This document shows, piece after piece, positions 22,440-32,800 of a stretch of DNA of 64,000 nucleotides; positions within the stretch are counted from its first letter, which is position 1, and every line of letters begins with the position of its first letter. The stretch is taken from assembly GCA_947471745.1 (NCBI GenBank), contig CANJKZ010000083.1:325001-389000 (forward strand), read 5' to 3'. The stretch is from Closterium sp. Naga37s-1. Its lineage: Eukaryota; Streptophyta; Zygnematophyceae; Desmidiales; Closteriaceae. Below the pieces are notes generated by a model. It worked only from the letters and a program-made list of their open reading frames with translations. It did not search any database and was not told the DNA's origin. Made by a program: the position numbers and the translations under genes.

Positions 22440-23180
22440 GGTAGGGCGGCTCGGTCCAGAGAGGGCTGCTCAGGACGGGGAGGGCGGCGCGGCTCGGTTC
22501 GGGCGGCGCGGCTCGGCTCGGACTGGGCGGCTCGGTTCGGGCGGCTCGGTTCGGGCGGCTCGGTTCTGGCGGGGCCGTGGCTGTCGCGTGCGGGGCGCTA
22601 AGGGGCGGTGCGTGGGGTCGACGGGGCCGACGGGGCCGCTAAGGGGGGCGCGTACGGGGTCGACGGGGCCGACGGGGCCGCTAGGTGGGGCGCGCGCGGG
22701 GTCGACGGGCCGACGGGGCCTCTAAGGGGCGGCGCGTGGGGTCGACGGGGCCGACGGGGCTGCTAGGTGGGGCGCGCGCGGGGTCGACGGGGCCGACTGG
22801 GCCTCTAAGGGGCGGCGCGTGGGGTCGACGGGGCCGCTAGGTGGGGCGCGCGTGGGGTCGACGGGGCCGACGGGGCCTCTAAGGGGCGGCGCGTGGGGTC
22901 GACGGGGTCGCCAGGTGGGGCGTGCGTGGGGTCGACGGGGCCGACGGGGCCTCTAAGGGGCTACGCGCGGGGTCGACGCGGCCGTGAGGGGGGGCCTCTA
23001 AGGGGCGGCGCGCGGGTCGCTAAGGGGCGGGTCGCGGGTCGCGGGGCCTTACGGGGCCGTTAAAGAGGGGCGCACGAGGGCGCTGGGGGAGGCGCTCGAG
23101 GGCGCTCCGACAGTAGGGCGCACGAGGGCGCTAGTAGGCAGTCAGTAGTGGTGGGCCCTAAGAAAAATCGGTCCTAGCGA
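22440..23180. repeat. GC-rich tandem repeats in copia-2 leader
   Basis: Between PBS and gag there are about ten units built on GGGGTCGACGGGGCCGACGG plus CTCTAAGGGGCGGCGCG-type sequence. The other family A copies (copia-4, copia-7) also have GC-rich tandem leaders, but with different units. Confidence 0.85.
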
Positions 23181-23187
23181 AGGACCT

Positions 23188-23333
23188 GCTCTGAAACCAT
23201 GTTAGAATCGAGAGGAGAAGTGTGGTGTAACTAGAAAGAGAAATGAGTACAAGTACCTAACCCTAGAATTGTGTACCCCCTAAAGGCTAACCCACTGTAG
23301 CCTAAACAACTACAACATATATAATGTTTGACA
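23188..23333 (-). repeat. copia-2 primer-binding site and 5' LTR (134 bp)
   Basis: 23188-23199 is the inverse of TGGTTTCAGAGC, one base off the initiator-tRNA-Met primer site TGGTATCAGAGC. The LTR abuts it at 23200, reading TGTTAGAATC to TTTGACA at 23333 on the plus strand. The LTR is short for copia but resembles the 127-bp LTR of copia-4 in ends and layout. Confidence 0.82.
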
Positions 23334-23340
23334 CTTCCGT

Positions 23341-24259
23341 CTTGGTACATTGTGCCTGGAAGGTGTGGTGGTGAAAGCCCAAGTGAATGGGTGGATGGAT
23401 GAGGAAGCGGTTGGTGCTTGGCTCAGAGGCGAGATCCTCCCTTACCTCAACCCTGTCAAAGGTGCGGCAGCCAAACGATCCATGCTGGTACTCGATTCCT
23501 ACCGCGGGCACATAACCCCTGGAATGCTTGCCGCCTACCGCACACACTCCATCACGCCGGCCATCATCCCAGCAGGATGCACCAGCCAGATCCAGCCACT
23601 GGATGTGTCCATCAATCGGTGTTTCAAGGCGGGAGTGCGCGCGCGTTACTGCCGGTGGTTCATGCGGCACGGCATCAACCTCCGAACCCCCAAAGGTGAG
23701 CCAGCCCGCTCGTATCAAATGACAAATGTGTGTGTGCGAATGTTTGTAGTCGTAATACCGTAGTGCTATTCGGACTGACGCATGTGTGTCTCTCTGTGTG
23801 CTTGCTCCCTGGTTTGTAATGGCAGGGAACCTCAGGCGGCCACCGCATGATGTGGTGTTGAGGTGGATTGATGAGTCGTGGGAGGATGTGCCATTGGAGG
23901 TCATCGTGAAGGCCTTCAAAACATGCGGAATCTCCAGCTCCCTCGACGGCAAGGAGAATCACCTCGTTCTCGCCCATATGCGTGCAAGGAGCACGACAGA
24001 TGTGTCTGAGGACATGTCGCTGGCAGGAACGAGCGGAGACAACACGGGCTTCGTGGGCAAAGCCCCTGACCGAGAGGGGAGGGAGTGGGAGGGTGACGAG
24101 GAGGAGGACGAGGAGGATGAGGAGGAGTTGGCTGAACATGCAGCCCCTGTGGAGGAAGACCCCTACCCCGACACTGTGGCATACCGTGGGGCCGCGGCTT
24201 TGGCGGACAAGCTCGTGGCCCCTTCTGGTCTTGACGAACAAAGTGTGTGCAGGATCTGA
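23341..24259 (+). pseudogene. pogo-like transposase, C-terminal half (DDE superfamily endonuclease)
   Basis: Two exons, up to 23695 and 23826-24259, join in frame (CCC AAA G | GG AAC). Visible blocks are GVVVKAQVNGWMDEEAVGAW, SMLVLDSYRGHITPGM, PAGCTSQIQPLDVSINRCFK, and RRPPHDVVLRWIDESWEDVP, typical of the pogo/Tigger DDE domain. An acidic tail follows. LVLDSYRGH supplies the second catalytic Asp. The segment with the first catalytic Asp is not found between 8968 and 23341, so it has been lost as well as displaced. An inverted repeat (ttaaaaccagggtctca at about 24417 and 24783) lies in the 3' untranslated part. Confidence 0.85.
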
Positions 24260-24920
24260 GGCTTGATGAGGATGATGATGCACCATCCGAGGACCCTTGT
24301 CCTGAGGGTGATGGGGTCACTGAAGTAGAGGCTAGTTGAAGTGGTCTCTAGAAGGTTCTGAACTGGCAAAGATTTTTAATCAGTACGGTACAGAGAATGA
24401 CTTTGTTGCGCCGTTTAAAACCAGGGTCTCATGTAGATCATTTGTTTTGCAGTTGATGGGAAACACCCGTTTCCCATTGGTTGACGAGCCCTAGAAAACG
24501 AAAAGGGGTGCAGCGAGGGATGCGAAGGGAACTAAATCGCTTGCTGTGTTCCAAACCTTCTAGGTATGGAAACAGGTTCGGAGCCGAAGCTACAATGCCA
24601 GTGAAATGTCAAGAATTGTCGAGAGTCTCATGTACCCGAAATTTGTTTTGCAATTGGTGCTGAGGCAAAATAGGGGGAGTGTCGCACGCCAACTTCCCTA
24701 GCCAACCAGTCCATCTCGCCTACAAACACAAGGTAACGCAAGTCTCAAATGTTTTGCAATTGATGGCAAAATCTCTTACTTGAGACCCTGGTTTTAAAAG
24801 ACACCCTGTGCTAGACAGGATGTCTTAACACATAACGGCCAGAGGGTCTCTAATAACAGGAACTTCCGATTATAAGAAAACACCCGTATTAAAGACACCC
24901 ATGTCTACTATTCAACACTA

Positions 24921-24942
24921 TCTTCTATCCGGGCGATGACGG
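24921..24942 (-). repeat. Right terminal inverted repeat of pogo-like element
   Basis: 22 bp followed by TA at 24943-24944. It is the inverse of 7051-7072 apart from one base. Confidence 0.88.
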
Positions 24943-24944
24943 TA

Positions 24945-25371
24945 GTAAAGAGATACGAAGCTTTATATGATTGCAAGGGAATATGAAAAGACATAACTGT
25001 TGTTGCTATTGCGATTCAATACAGCTGCAACTCGGGCAACTGCTCAATAACGAGTAAGTTGTTTGTCCTTGATGTCGTGCTGCCTCTCGGTGAGTCAAAG
25101 GTCTCTAACCTTTGACCTTCGCTTAACCTCCTTGCTGTTGCATTTTGTCGACCTCTTCGGTTGACTCGCTGTTGCTTCGCTGTAGTCTGCCTCGCTTACG
25201 ATTCAATGCTTCGACACATCAGAAGCGCAAACTACATGTTTCCGACAGCGACAACCAAAATAAACCCCCTTGCTCAGCTATTACAAGGACCCCCTTCACC
25301 TCCATTGGCCTTTCAATCGACCCTTTTTTCCCGCCTCAAGTGCAGCAGCTGTAGCTGCTGCTTCTGCTCCA
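24945..25371. other. Intergenic between pogo-like element and RLCK gene
   Basis: No supported gene. It presumably contains the 3' untranslated region of the kinase gene transcribed leftwards. No poly(A) signal was confidently placed. Confidence 0.5.
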
Positions 25372-28300
25372 TCACTCTCGCAAACCTTGAAGCAACCTGA
25401 GCTTTTCCAACACAGTCCCAATGTCCGGTCGCCTCGACCGATCCTCCGCCACACAGTGCCGAGCCAGAATTGCCAAGCCTAGGGCGCTTCGCTCCGGGTA
25501 CTGGTTACCAAGGCAAGGGTCGATATATTCTGTGGCTCTGGGTGCGAGGTGCGCGAAACGTGTTCTGCACTCGGTGACCACCCTATCTCCCTCGTCCGCC
25601 ACTCTCCTGCCGGTTACCAGCTCAAACAGGAGCACACCAAAGGAGTAGACGTCACTTTTGGCACCTAGGTGTCCTGCGGTGGACGGCGCGGGGCGAAACG
25701 GGGCAGGAAGGGGTGGGGAAAGGTTAGGGGAGGGGAATGAGAGGTGAGGTGAAAGAAGGGGATTGCACACAACTAATATTTTCAATCAAACGACCTATGC
25801 TGCTCGTGACGACCTGTGATGGGTGGGGTGGGGCGGGGAGGGGTGGTGAGGGGTGGTGAGGGGTGGTGAGGGGCAGGAGGGGACAGGGACCAGGTACACA
25901 GGAGAGATGTATCTCTTAGTGTCCTTAATGAGAGTCCACACCATCGACCTCTTCCCATGCTATCAAACCTCTTCCTCACACACCTGTCTCCATAGACACA
26001 CGTGGGGTCGAATCAGAGTAACCCCGAGACTTCATGCTGTGAAAATGCATGCTAAATTGCTAATCATAGTCCCGCAGAGTCCTGGTCGCACACCTGTCGC
26101 CATGTAAGCAGGGTCGATGTAGCCTTGAGTGCCCATGATGCGAGTTGATACTGTCGAATGCAGTTGCCTATCAGGACCAGCTCGTACCATCCCAAACCCT
26201 GTCAGCTTTGCACTGTACTCCTGTGACGTAGGGAGGGAAGGGACGAGTGGGAAATTTGGAGGGGAGGGGGCAGATGCAGACATTTGTTGGGTAGCCATAT
26301 GTGATATCGCGCATAATATCCGTGCCGTGGTGGAAAATGGGAGAGTGGGTAGCCATATGTGATTCGGAGGGATGGTGAAAGCAGCGCTGATGGCTTGCTG
26401 CCTGTACTATCTGCCCTGCTACCTCCCCTCTCCCGCACGCACTGAGGCAAGAGCAGTGCTGTCGACTTGCTGCTCCTGCCACCTGCCCTGCTTCTTCTGC
26501 TCTCTCCCATACCCTTACATGCATTCCCAGCCCAGGCGAGAGCAGCACGTTGGCTGCTCCCAAATCGCAGCGGATGCAGTTCAGACCATGCATCACGCAT
26601 GCACGTACGCCAGGGTCTCTGCCACCTGCACTGCACTGCACCGCACTGCACCGCTGATTAATATGTTTCCCCAGCCTCCCAATGCTACCCGCCCCCCCCA
26701 GCAGCAACCCACCTCCCCAAGCCACCCACCCACCTCCCCAGCACCCCGCACTCACGGGAGAGAGCAGCACGTTGGAGGCTTTCAGATTGCGGTGAATGAG
26801 CCTGCTTCCATGCAAGAAGGCGAGGCCTTCTGCCACGTCCACCGCCACCTGCAGCCGCATGTCCCAGCTGAAGGAGCGCTTGCCGCTCGCACCTGGTGGG
26901 TGGGGGAGGAGACGGGGAGCGAGGAGGAGGGGCGAGGAGAGTGAGTGAATACAGGGGAATGGGACGGTGGTGTGGTGTGGCTCACAGGTGCATGTATGCG
27001 AGGGCCTCTGCTGCCACCTGCACCGCCACCTGCAGCTGCATGTCCCAGCTGAAGGAGCGCTTGCCGCTCGCACCTGGTGGGTGGGGGGAGGTAAGAGGCG
27101 TGGTGGGGCGGGTGGGGGAGGAGACGGGGAGGAAGGGCAGAGAAAAAGAGAAGTATTGAGGAGTGAGAAGGTGGTGCTTGTCTCTGCTGAAGAAGAGGGT
27201 GGGTTTCGCACCTGGTGGGTGGGGGGATGAGAGCGGGGTACAGGGGGGCGGGAGGAAGGGTAAGATCAGTCGGTACCAAGGAGTGGGAAGGAAGGCAATG
27301 CTTGTCCCGGCTGAAGAGGAGCTCTCCTCTCCACTCGCACCTGGTGTGATGAGACCGATTTTTTAGTCGACTCAAAAATCGTCTCATTACACGCGGAAGG
27401 AAGGCAGTGCTTGTCCCATGAAAAGGAGCTCTCTATTCGCACCTGGCAAGTGACAGGGACGAAGGAGATAGGGAATGGGGTGGTGGCGAGGGCAGGAGGG
27501 CAGAGATGGCAGCAGGGAGGGCAATGAGGGCACAAGGGGAAGGCAGGGAGGACGGAGAGCGCAAAAACAAGGGCAGCGAGAGCAGCAGAAAGGGCAGCAA
27601 GAATGGCAGAAGGGGTTAGCCGGGAGGACAGAGAAGGCAGCACGAAGGGCAGAGTGGGCAGGGAAGGCAGAGAGGTGAATGAAAGCACCCCTCGTCATAA
27701 ACCCGTACATAAACGTGAATGAAAGCAGGGAGAGAGGCAACTACTGCATCTACTCTTAACTGGAACAGGCCATAGCACCCCACTCACTCACTGTCTGTCT
27801 GCCAGCGCATTGACGAGGCTTCCCTTGTCATGAACAGCACACGAGCAAGCAGGGCGAGGAGAAGAGAGAGCAAGAGAGAGCAGAGTCCACTCTGCTCTGC
27901 CCTGGTGGTTACCCATCCCATCCCACTCACTTTCCAGCAGCACGTTGTCAAGGCTGCCCCCCGTCACGAGCTCGTACACGAGCAGAGCCTCGCCGCGTTT
28001 CATGCAGGAGCCGTGCAGGTGCACGAGACGGGGGTGATATAGCCGCCCCAGCACGATTATTTCTCTCTGCGATGGGTAGGATGGAGTGGTGGGTGCTGGG
28101 ATGATGGGTGCTGGGGTGCTGGAGTGCGGGTATAAATGTTCCATCCAGTAGCCATGCAGGTGCACAAGGTGCGGGTGGGACAGCCGCGTGTGATGTGATG
28201 AGACGATTTTTTAGTCGAGTCAAAGATTGCCCAAGCACGATAGCCTCCTTCTCTGATCAAGGGAGTTTGCATTCTGTGGAAAAGTGATGCTCGCCAGGAA

Positions 28301-28665
28301 AGTTGGCATTCCACCCTCTCAGACACGGACATGTCATGGTGCAACCCGCCTTGCCTTCTCTCGCAACCATGCACGCACGCACGCACCAGAAACTCTTCCA
28401 TGTGTCGTTCCTTCGCGTCGCGCATTTTCTTGATCGCCACCGCCGTCGGCTCCGGGCCAAGCCCATTCGGCCCTGGCGAAATCACCCCCTGATACACAAC
28501 CCCCAACCCGCCATTGCCAATGACGTTTCGCGGACGAAACCTGTTCGTCGCAGCCTCAAGTTCGGAGAACGAAAACCGTTGCAGGGAGCTTGGGATGAGG
28601 TCAGGGTGGGGATTGTCGCTGCTAGTGTCTGTCGCCGCCAAGGCAGGAGCGAAGAGGGCCGCCAT
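25372..28665 (-). CDS. Receptor-like cytoplasmic kinase, predicted pseudokinase (326 aa)
   Basis: Five exons join in frame with GT-AG borders: 28387-28665, 27931-28066, 26756-26892, 26094-26220 and 25372-25673. There is no signal peptide or membrane segment, so the protein should be cytoplasmic. The domain starts at FSFSELEAATNRF (31-43), as in plant RLK/RLCK proteins. The glycine loop GNGGLG (50-55) and beta-3 Lys79 (AVAIKK) are intact. The catalytic loop reads HRNLKASN, with Asn174 in place of the HRD Asp. The magnesium loop reads TGFG, with Gly192 in place of the DFG Asp. DPAY replaces the usual DPEY. KSDVYSFGVLLFELVTG is normal. Loss of both acidic catalytic residues with all exons open suggests a signalling pseudokinase. 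Recent decay is the alternative. Confidence 0.85.
26380..26660 (-). repeat. Degenerate copies of RLCK exon 3 donor end
   Basis: Three diverged copies of the exon 3 end (encoding ASNVLLSP) lie downstream of it in the intron, at about 26380-26425, 26440-26485 and 26535-26660. The longest is frameshifted but contains codons reading RCDLGAANVLLSP, so it has an Asp where the used exon has Asn. Confidence 0.68.
27003..27448 (-). repeat. Array of four copies of RLCK exon 3 acceptor end
   Basis: Copies of the CAG acceptor plus the exon start GTGCGAG (main site at 26892-26895) occur at about 27003-27075, 27179-27216, 27299-27344 and 27408-27441. Each keeps CAG|GTGCGA and a version of the codons for SFSWD. 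The nearest copy matches for about 70 nt; the farther ones are shorter and more diverged. Confidence 0.82.
27345..27391. repeat. 47-bp near-perfect palindrome in RLCK intron
   Basis: It reads tgtgatgagaccgatttttt, then agtcgact, then the inverse arm ending in attaca. Arms of about 22 bp differ at a few positions. It abuts the acceptor of an exon 3 copy. A related half-element lies at 28193-28227. Confidence 0.88.
28141..28252 (-). repeat. Copy of RLCK exon 2 acceptor end, split by a palindromic insert
   Basis: An acceptor (CAG at 28253-28255) is followed by an exon 2 copy (AGAAGGAGGCTATCGTGCTT...). The copy is interrupted at 28193-28227 by a gatgagacgattttttagtcg-type element and resumes with codons for RLSHPHLVHLHGYWM. 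The used exon encodes RLYHPRLVHLHGSCM at this place. Confidence 0.8.
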
Positions 28666-29207
28666 GGTAGAGAGCTAGTAGTAGGATTGCGAGGTTACTA
28701 CGAGTGTTGCGTTGAGCGTGGAAGAATTGGAAATCGCAATCCAGAAAGGAGCAGGTGTTCCCGCGGGAAGCGTCTAACCGTTGAGTGGAAATCTCTTACA
28801 GCTGCCAAACTAGGATGTGGGAATAATGTATGGAGGTCGTTTCTAATTCACCCGAATATGAGGGTTGTTTCAAACAATTTGGCTTTAAGGAAATCAACGA
28901 CTGGGACTGCGCACATGAGTCAGCAGGAAAAAAGAAAAAAAAGAACAGAAAAAAAAAACATGGTCGCAGCGAAAGATTCAGTCTTTGCGTTGCGGTCTCA
29001 GCGTCAGACGGGGCAACTTGCCCCGGATAGCCTCTAGTTCGTGGGTGTCTGATCCCTATAGCCAAAAAAGGTCAGTTTGGTTTTAAGGAAGAACTGACGG
29101 GGCGTGAAATTGGCGAGGGCTAGGTGTAAGTGTTTGAACGAGCTTTGGTGTTGGCTGGTGTGAGGCGTTATTTACGATTTAGATCACGGTGAAGATTTTA
29201 ACTAAGG
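28666..29207. other. RLCK upstream region
   Basis: No gene supported. It presumably holds the kinase promoter. An A-rich run at about 28925-28960 is the only notable feature. Confidence 0.5.
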
Positions 29208-29797
29208 TTGCATTCCCCGTCAGGACACCATCCGAAGTCGGGACACGCGGTCCGCAATTTCCAAAAATGACATTTCAATGTTCAGCCACGCTGTTCGAGT
29301 TAGGGACACGTTGGGACATGACGGTTTAGTGTACGTGCGACCAATTGCACGTCAAGCATCCTGCTCTGCGATCGTGGAAAAAAGGGCGTTGCAATGCATT
29401 CGGGCTGACTTGGCACAAACGTGCAAGGCAGCCGGCTACACGTAAATGGTAAGCTGCCCACGTTTCAATCTGGTGCCCCCAAGTCAAATCGGATACCCCC
29501 AAGTCAAAAATTGGATCCCCTGTTTTTTCTTTTTTACAGTGCCCGACAGGCAGGTTCTGCCGTTATATTTGGCGCCCATTATGTTGTCGCATATCGCCGT
29601 TTTATGACACCTCTACACCCCCATTGGTTGGTGACCCCCCCTGAAATCGCAACAGGCAGACGACTCGGGCGACCCCGATCGCATCCAAAACACTGACAAA
29701 TGTCAGAGGTGAGGCCTTGCCCCTACCGGGACACCATCCGTGCACCAAAACGGTTCGGATGGGCAAACTTCGGATGGTGTCCCGACGGGGAGTGCAA
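29208..29797. mobile_element. MITE-like element with 31-bp terminal inverted repeats
   Basis: 29208-29238 (TTGCATTCCCCGTCAGGACA...) and the inverse of 29767-29797 agree at 29 of 31 positions. The right end carries a second hairpin (GGACACCATCCG / CGGATGGTGTCC, about 29740-29784). The 590-bp interior has no supported gene. Target duplication was not resolved. Confidence 0.75.
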
Positions 29798-29873
29798 TCA
29801 CAATCACAACCTAGCAAGTGTAAACATGCAGGTATAATTATATATATCAGAGTACAACAAGTGCAAGGCAAGA

Positions 29874-32800
29874 TCAAGAGACAAGCAGGTGAGGCAGAGT
29901 GGGCACAAGCCCAAGAGCAGTGCAGAAACGCAGATGATCACTAGACCCAAGGGCCTTGGTGAAAACATCAACAGTCTTGGCCTGTGTGGCCACGTAAGCA
30001 AGACGAAGCTGACCACGTTGCTGCAGCTCTAGCGTGAGGAAGTACCGAAGAGCAATGCGCTTCGTTCTGTGCCCCAGTCTCTGGTCATGACACAAGGCAA
30101 TCATGGCCTTGTTGTTGACGTACAGAACTGGAGGAGAACGAGGCCGCTCACCCAAGTCGGTCAGCAGGTAGGTCAGCCAGTAGAGCTCCTATGCAGCCAT
30201 AGCTCCAGCGTAGATTTTTGCCTCACAGCTGGAACTAAGTACAGAAAACGAGCAGGTGGACCTCCACGAGACAGAACCCGCGCCGAGGCTGAAGTTGTAC
30301 CCCTGTGTAGACCGGTGAGTCGTCTGGTCGTCAGCCCAAGAAGCGTTTGAGTGACCGGTGAGAACAACTGGACCGGGTCCTCCAAGCACGAGCCCCATGC
30401 CCGATGTGCTGCACAAGTAACACAATACCCTCTTCGCAGCTTCCCAGTGCATCTTTCGGTGTCTACCGGGAGCCACGTAGCGAGCCAAGAGGTTGAGAGG
30501 GTACGCGAAGTCAGGTCGTGTGCACGTCATCAGGTAGATGAGGCAACCCACAAGCTCTGGGTACGGACCACTCGGCTCTACGGACTCATCTGAAGGTGGA
30601 GCTGAGAGTGAGTGGCCGGTAGACAGAGGAGTGGGCTGTGGCGAGGATCACGAGAAGTCGAAGCGCTGAAAGACCTGCTGCACCATGTGTGACTGAGTGA
30701 GGGTGATGGTGCAGCGTGCTCTGTCTCGGGTGATCTGCAAGCCAAGATAGCTCCGCAGCTCACCCAGGTCAGTTCAGGTGTATCTCTTGTGCAGCTCCGC
30801 CTTCACTAAGGCCAGAGCCTCAGTGTCAGCAGTAGCAAAAACCAAGTTGTCAACATATATGAGAACGTAGAACGGCAGCAGAGAAGTGTCTATGCGCAGA
30901 AACAGCGAAGGGTCAGCATTCGAGGGAGCGAAGCCAAGAGCAGCAAGTGTAGTCCTCAGTGTGTCGTGCCACTCACGGGGCGCCTGTCGTAGGCCGTAGA
31001 CTGATCGCCGAAGACTCCACTGGGTACCCTCAGGAAACGACCCAGTGAAGCCACGTGGGCGGCGCAAACAGATAGCCTCGTGAAGGCTGCCCTGCAGGAA
31101 GGCTGTCAAGAAGTCGAGGGAATGCAGCTCGTAATCGCGCTGTGCTGCAACGTGCAGTAGCACCCGAAGAGTGGTCATCTTCGGGTGGGGGAGAAGGTCT
31201 GGAAGAAGTCGACCCCCTCACGCTGACTGAAGCCTCATGCAAAGGAACGCGCCTTGAAGGCAGGCGGAGAACCCGACGGCCGCTTCACCCTGAAAATCCA
31301 CATGCCATCAACTATGTTCGCCCCAGGTGGGGGAACCTCGTCGACGTAGGTGCCTGTGGACTTCCAGGAAGCCATCTCTGCGTCCATGGCTATCTGCCAT
31401 TGAGAGGAGTACGTACCCATGATCGCCTCTGCATAAGTGCGCGGGGTCGGGATGTCCAGTGCATCCGGGTATCCCTCAGGGCAAAGTAGCGTGGATGCGA
31501 GATAAGGTACAGCGGCCGCTAGGCATTCCAGCTCAAACTGCCTGTCCTCAAGAACGTCACAGCCAAAGGCAAGCTCACCCCCGACGGACGGAGGACAGGA
31601 AGAGTAAAAAACAAGACTCGCACCGTAGTCAAGGCGGCACAAAGCAGCAAATTCAACAAGCTCAGCAACCAAGGCAGACGCAGCAGCAGACTCAAAAGAA
31701 GGGTCAGTCACAACCGTGGCAAGGAGACGAGTGACAGTCGGACTGGCAGTACGGACAAGGTCTGACTCAGGGTCAGGAACGTGAGGAAGAGAAGACGCTG
31801 GAGGAGATGGCAGGACAACACGCTGTGGAACAGAGGAAGGACGGAGTGCCATGATGTGTGTGCTAGGGACAGGTGGAGGACGAAGACGCACAGCACGGCG
31901 AGAACGGACAGGCGTGACAGGACACGACGCAGGATCTCTACGCTCAGTGAAAGTTTCTGTCACCGAAGTGTGAGGAGCAGGAGCAGGCAGTGGGGAGCCA
32001 GGCCGAAGTTGTGGCTGAGACTGGACAGTCGGTGAGAACAGTAACGAAGGAGTAGTACCAACAACCGGGAACTCAGTAGCAGCAGGCGGGAGACTGAGAA
32101 GGTGACGAAGCGTAGACAGCTGCGGCTGAGTAGTCACACCCCCAGAACCGCGAGCCCCAGTAGGAACAGCACCCCCAGAACCAGCACCACCAGCTCCACC
32201 ACCGGGACTGCCCCAACGGACAGCCCACTCGCGAAGCTGCTGCAGCGAGAGCGACTCCTGTCGACGAGTACCTCCAACTCCAGGAACAACAGCACTAGCA
32301 CCTACAGGGCCAGCACCTCCAGTACCTCCAGTAGCACCTGTGCCTCCAGTATGGCCAACTCCAGGAACACCAGCACTAGCACCTCCAGGGCAAGCACCTC
32401 CTGCAACTCCAGCACGTCCAGCGCCACCACCATGACTGCCCCAACGGACAGCCCACTCGTGAAGCCGTTCCGGCGAGAGAGACTCCTTGCGACGTGAGCC
32501 AGGACTACCCACAGCAGCGCCCACAGCATCAGCACCTCCAGTACCTCCAGTAGTACATGTGCCTTCAGCACCCGTACCTCCAGCATGACCAACTCCAGGA
32601 ACACCAGTACTAGCACCTCCAGGGCCAGTACCTCTAGAACCTGCAACTCTAGCTCGTCCAGTGCCACCACCAGGACTGCCCCAACGGACAGCCCACTTGC
32701 GAAGCCGCTCCGGCGAGAGAGTCTCCTGCCGACGTGCACCAGCACCACCAGCACCAGCACCACCAGCACCTCCACCCGCAGAACCTCCAGCAGCAGCTCC

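Larger units (their letters stand above)
15293..23333 (-). mobile_element. Ty1/copia element 2 (family A), 5' LTR present, 3' LTR missing, split by a solo LTR
   Basis: On the minus strand the order is 5' LTR (23200-23333), PBS (23188-23199), long GC-rich leader, gag-protease-integrase (to 18259), insertion (17237-18253), and RT-RNase H (to 15293). The 3' LTR expected left of 15293 is absent; copia-1 coding sequence starts there at once. The 5' LTR directly abuts pogo transposase sequence at 23334, so copia-2 inserted into the transposase gene. Confidence 0.85.
7049..24944 (+). mobile_element. pogo/Tc1-mariner-superfamily DNA transposon, expanded by nested copia insertions
   Basis: The ends are inverted repeats. 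The left end reads TA followed by CCGTCATCGCCCGGATA (7049-7067), and the right end (24944 back to 24926) reads the same. The match extends to about 22 bp with one mismatch and is flanked by TA on both sides, the target duplication of the superfamily. Subterminal GGGTGTCTT and ACAGGA motifs also recur at both ends. The element's own sequence is about 7049-9130 and 23334-24944. It encodes a psq/CENP-B-type N-terminal half and a DDE-superfamily C-terminal half on the same strand. Everything between is inserted retrotransposon sequence. It is non-functional as it stands. Confidence 0.88.
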
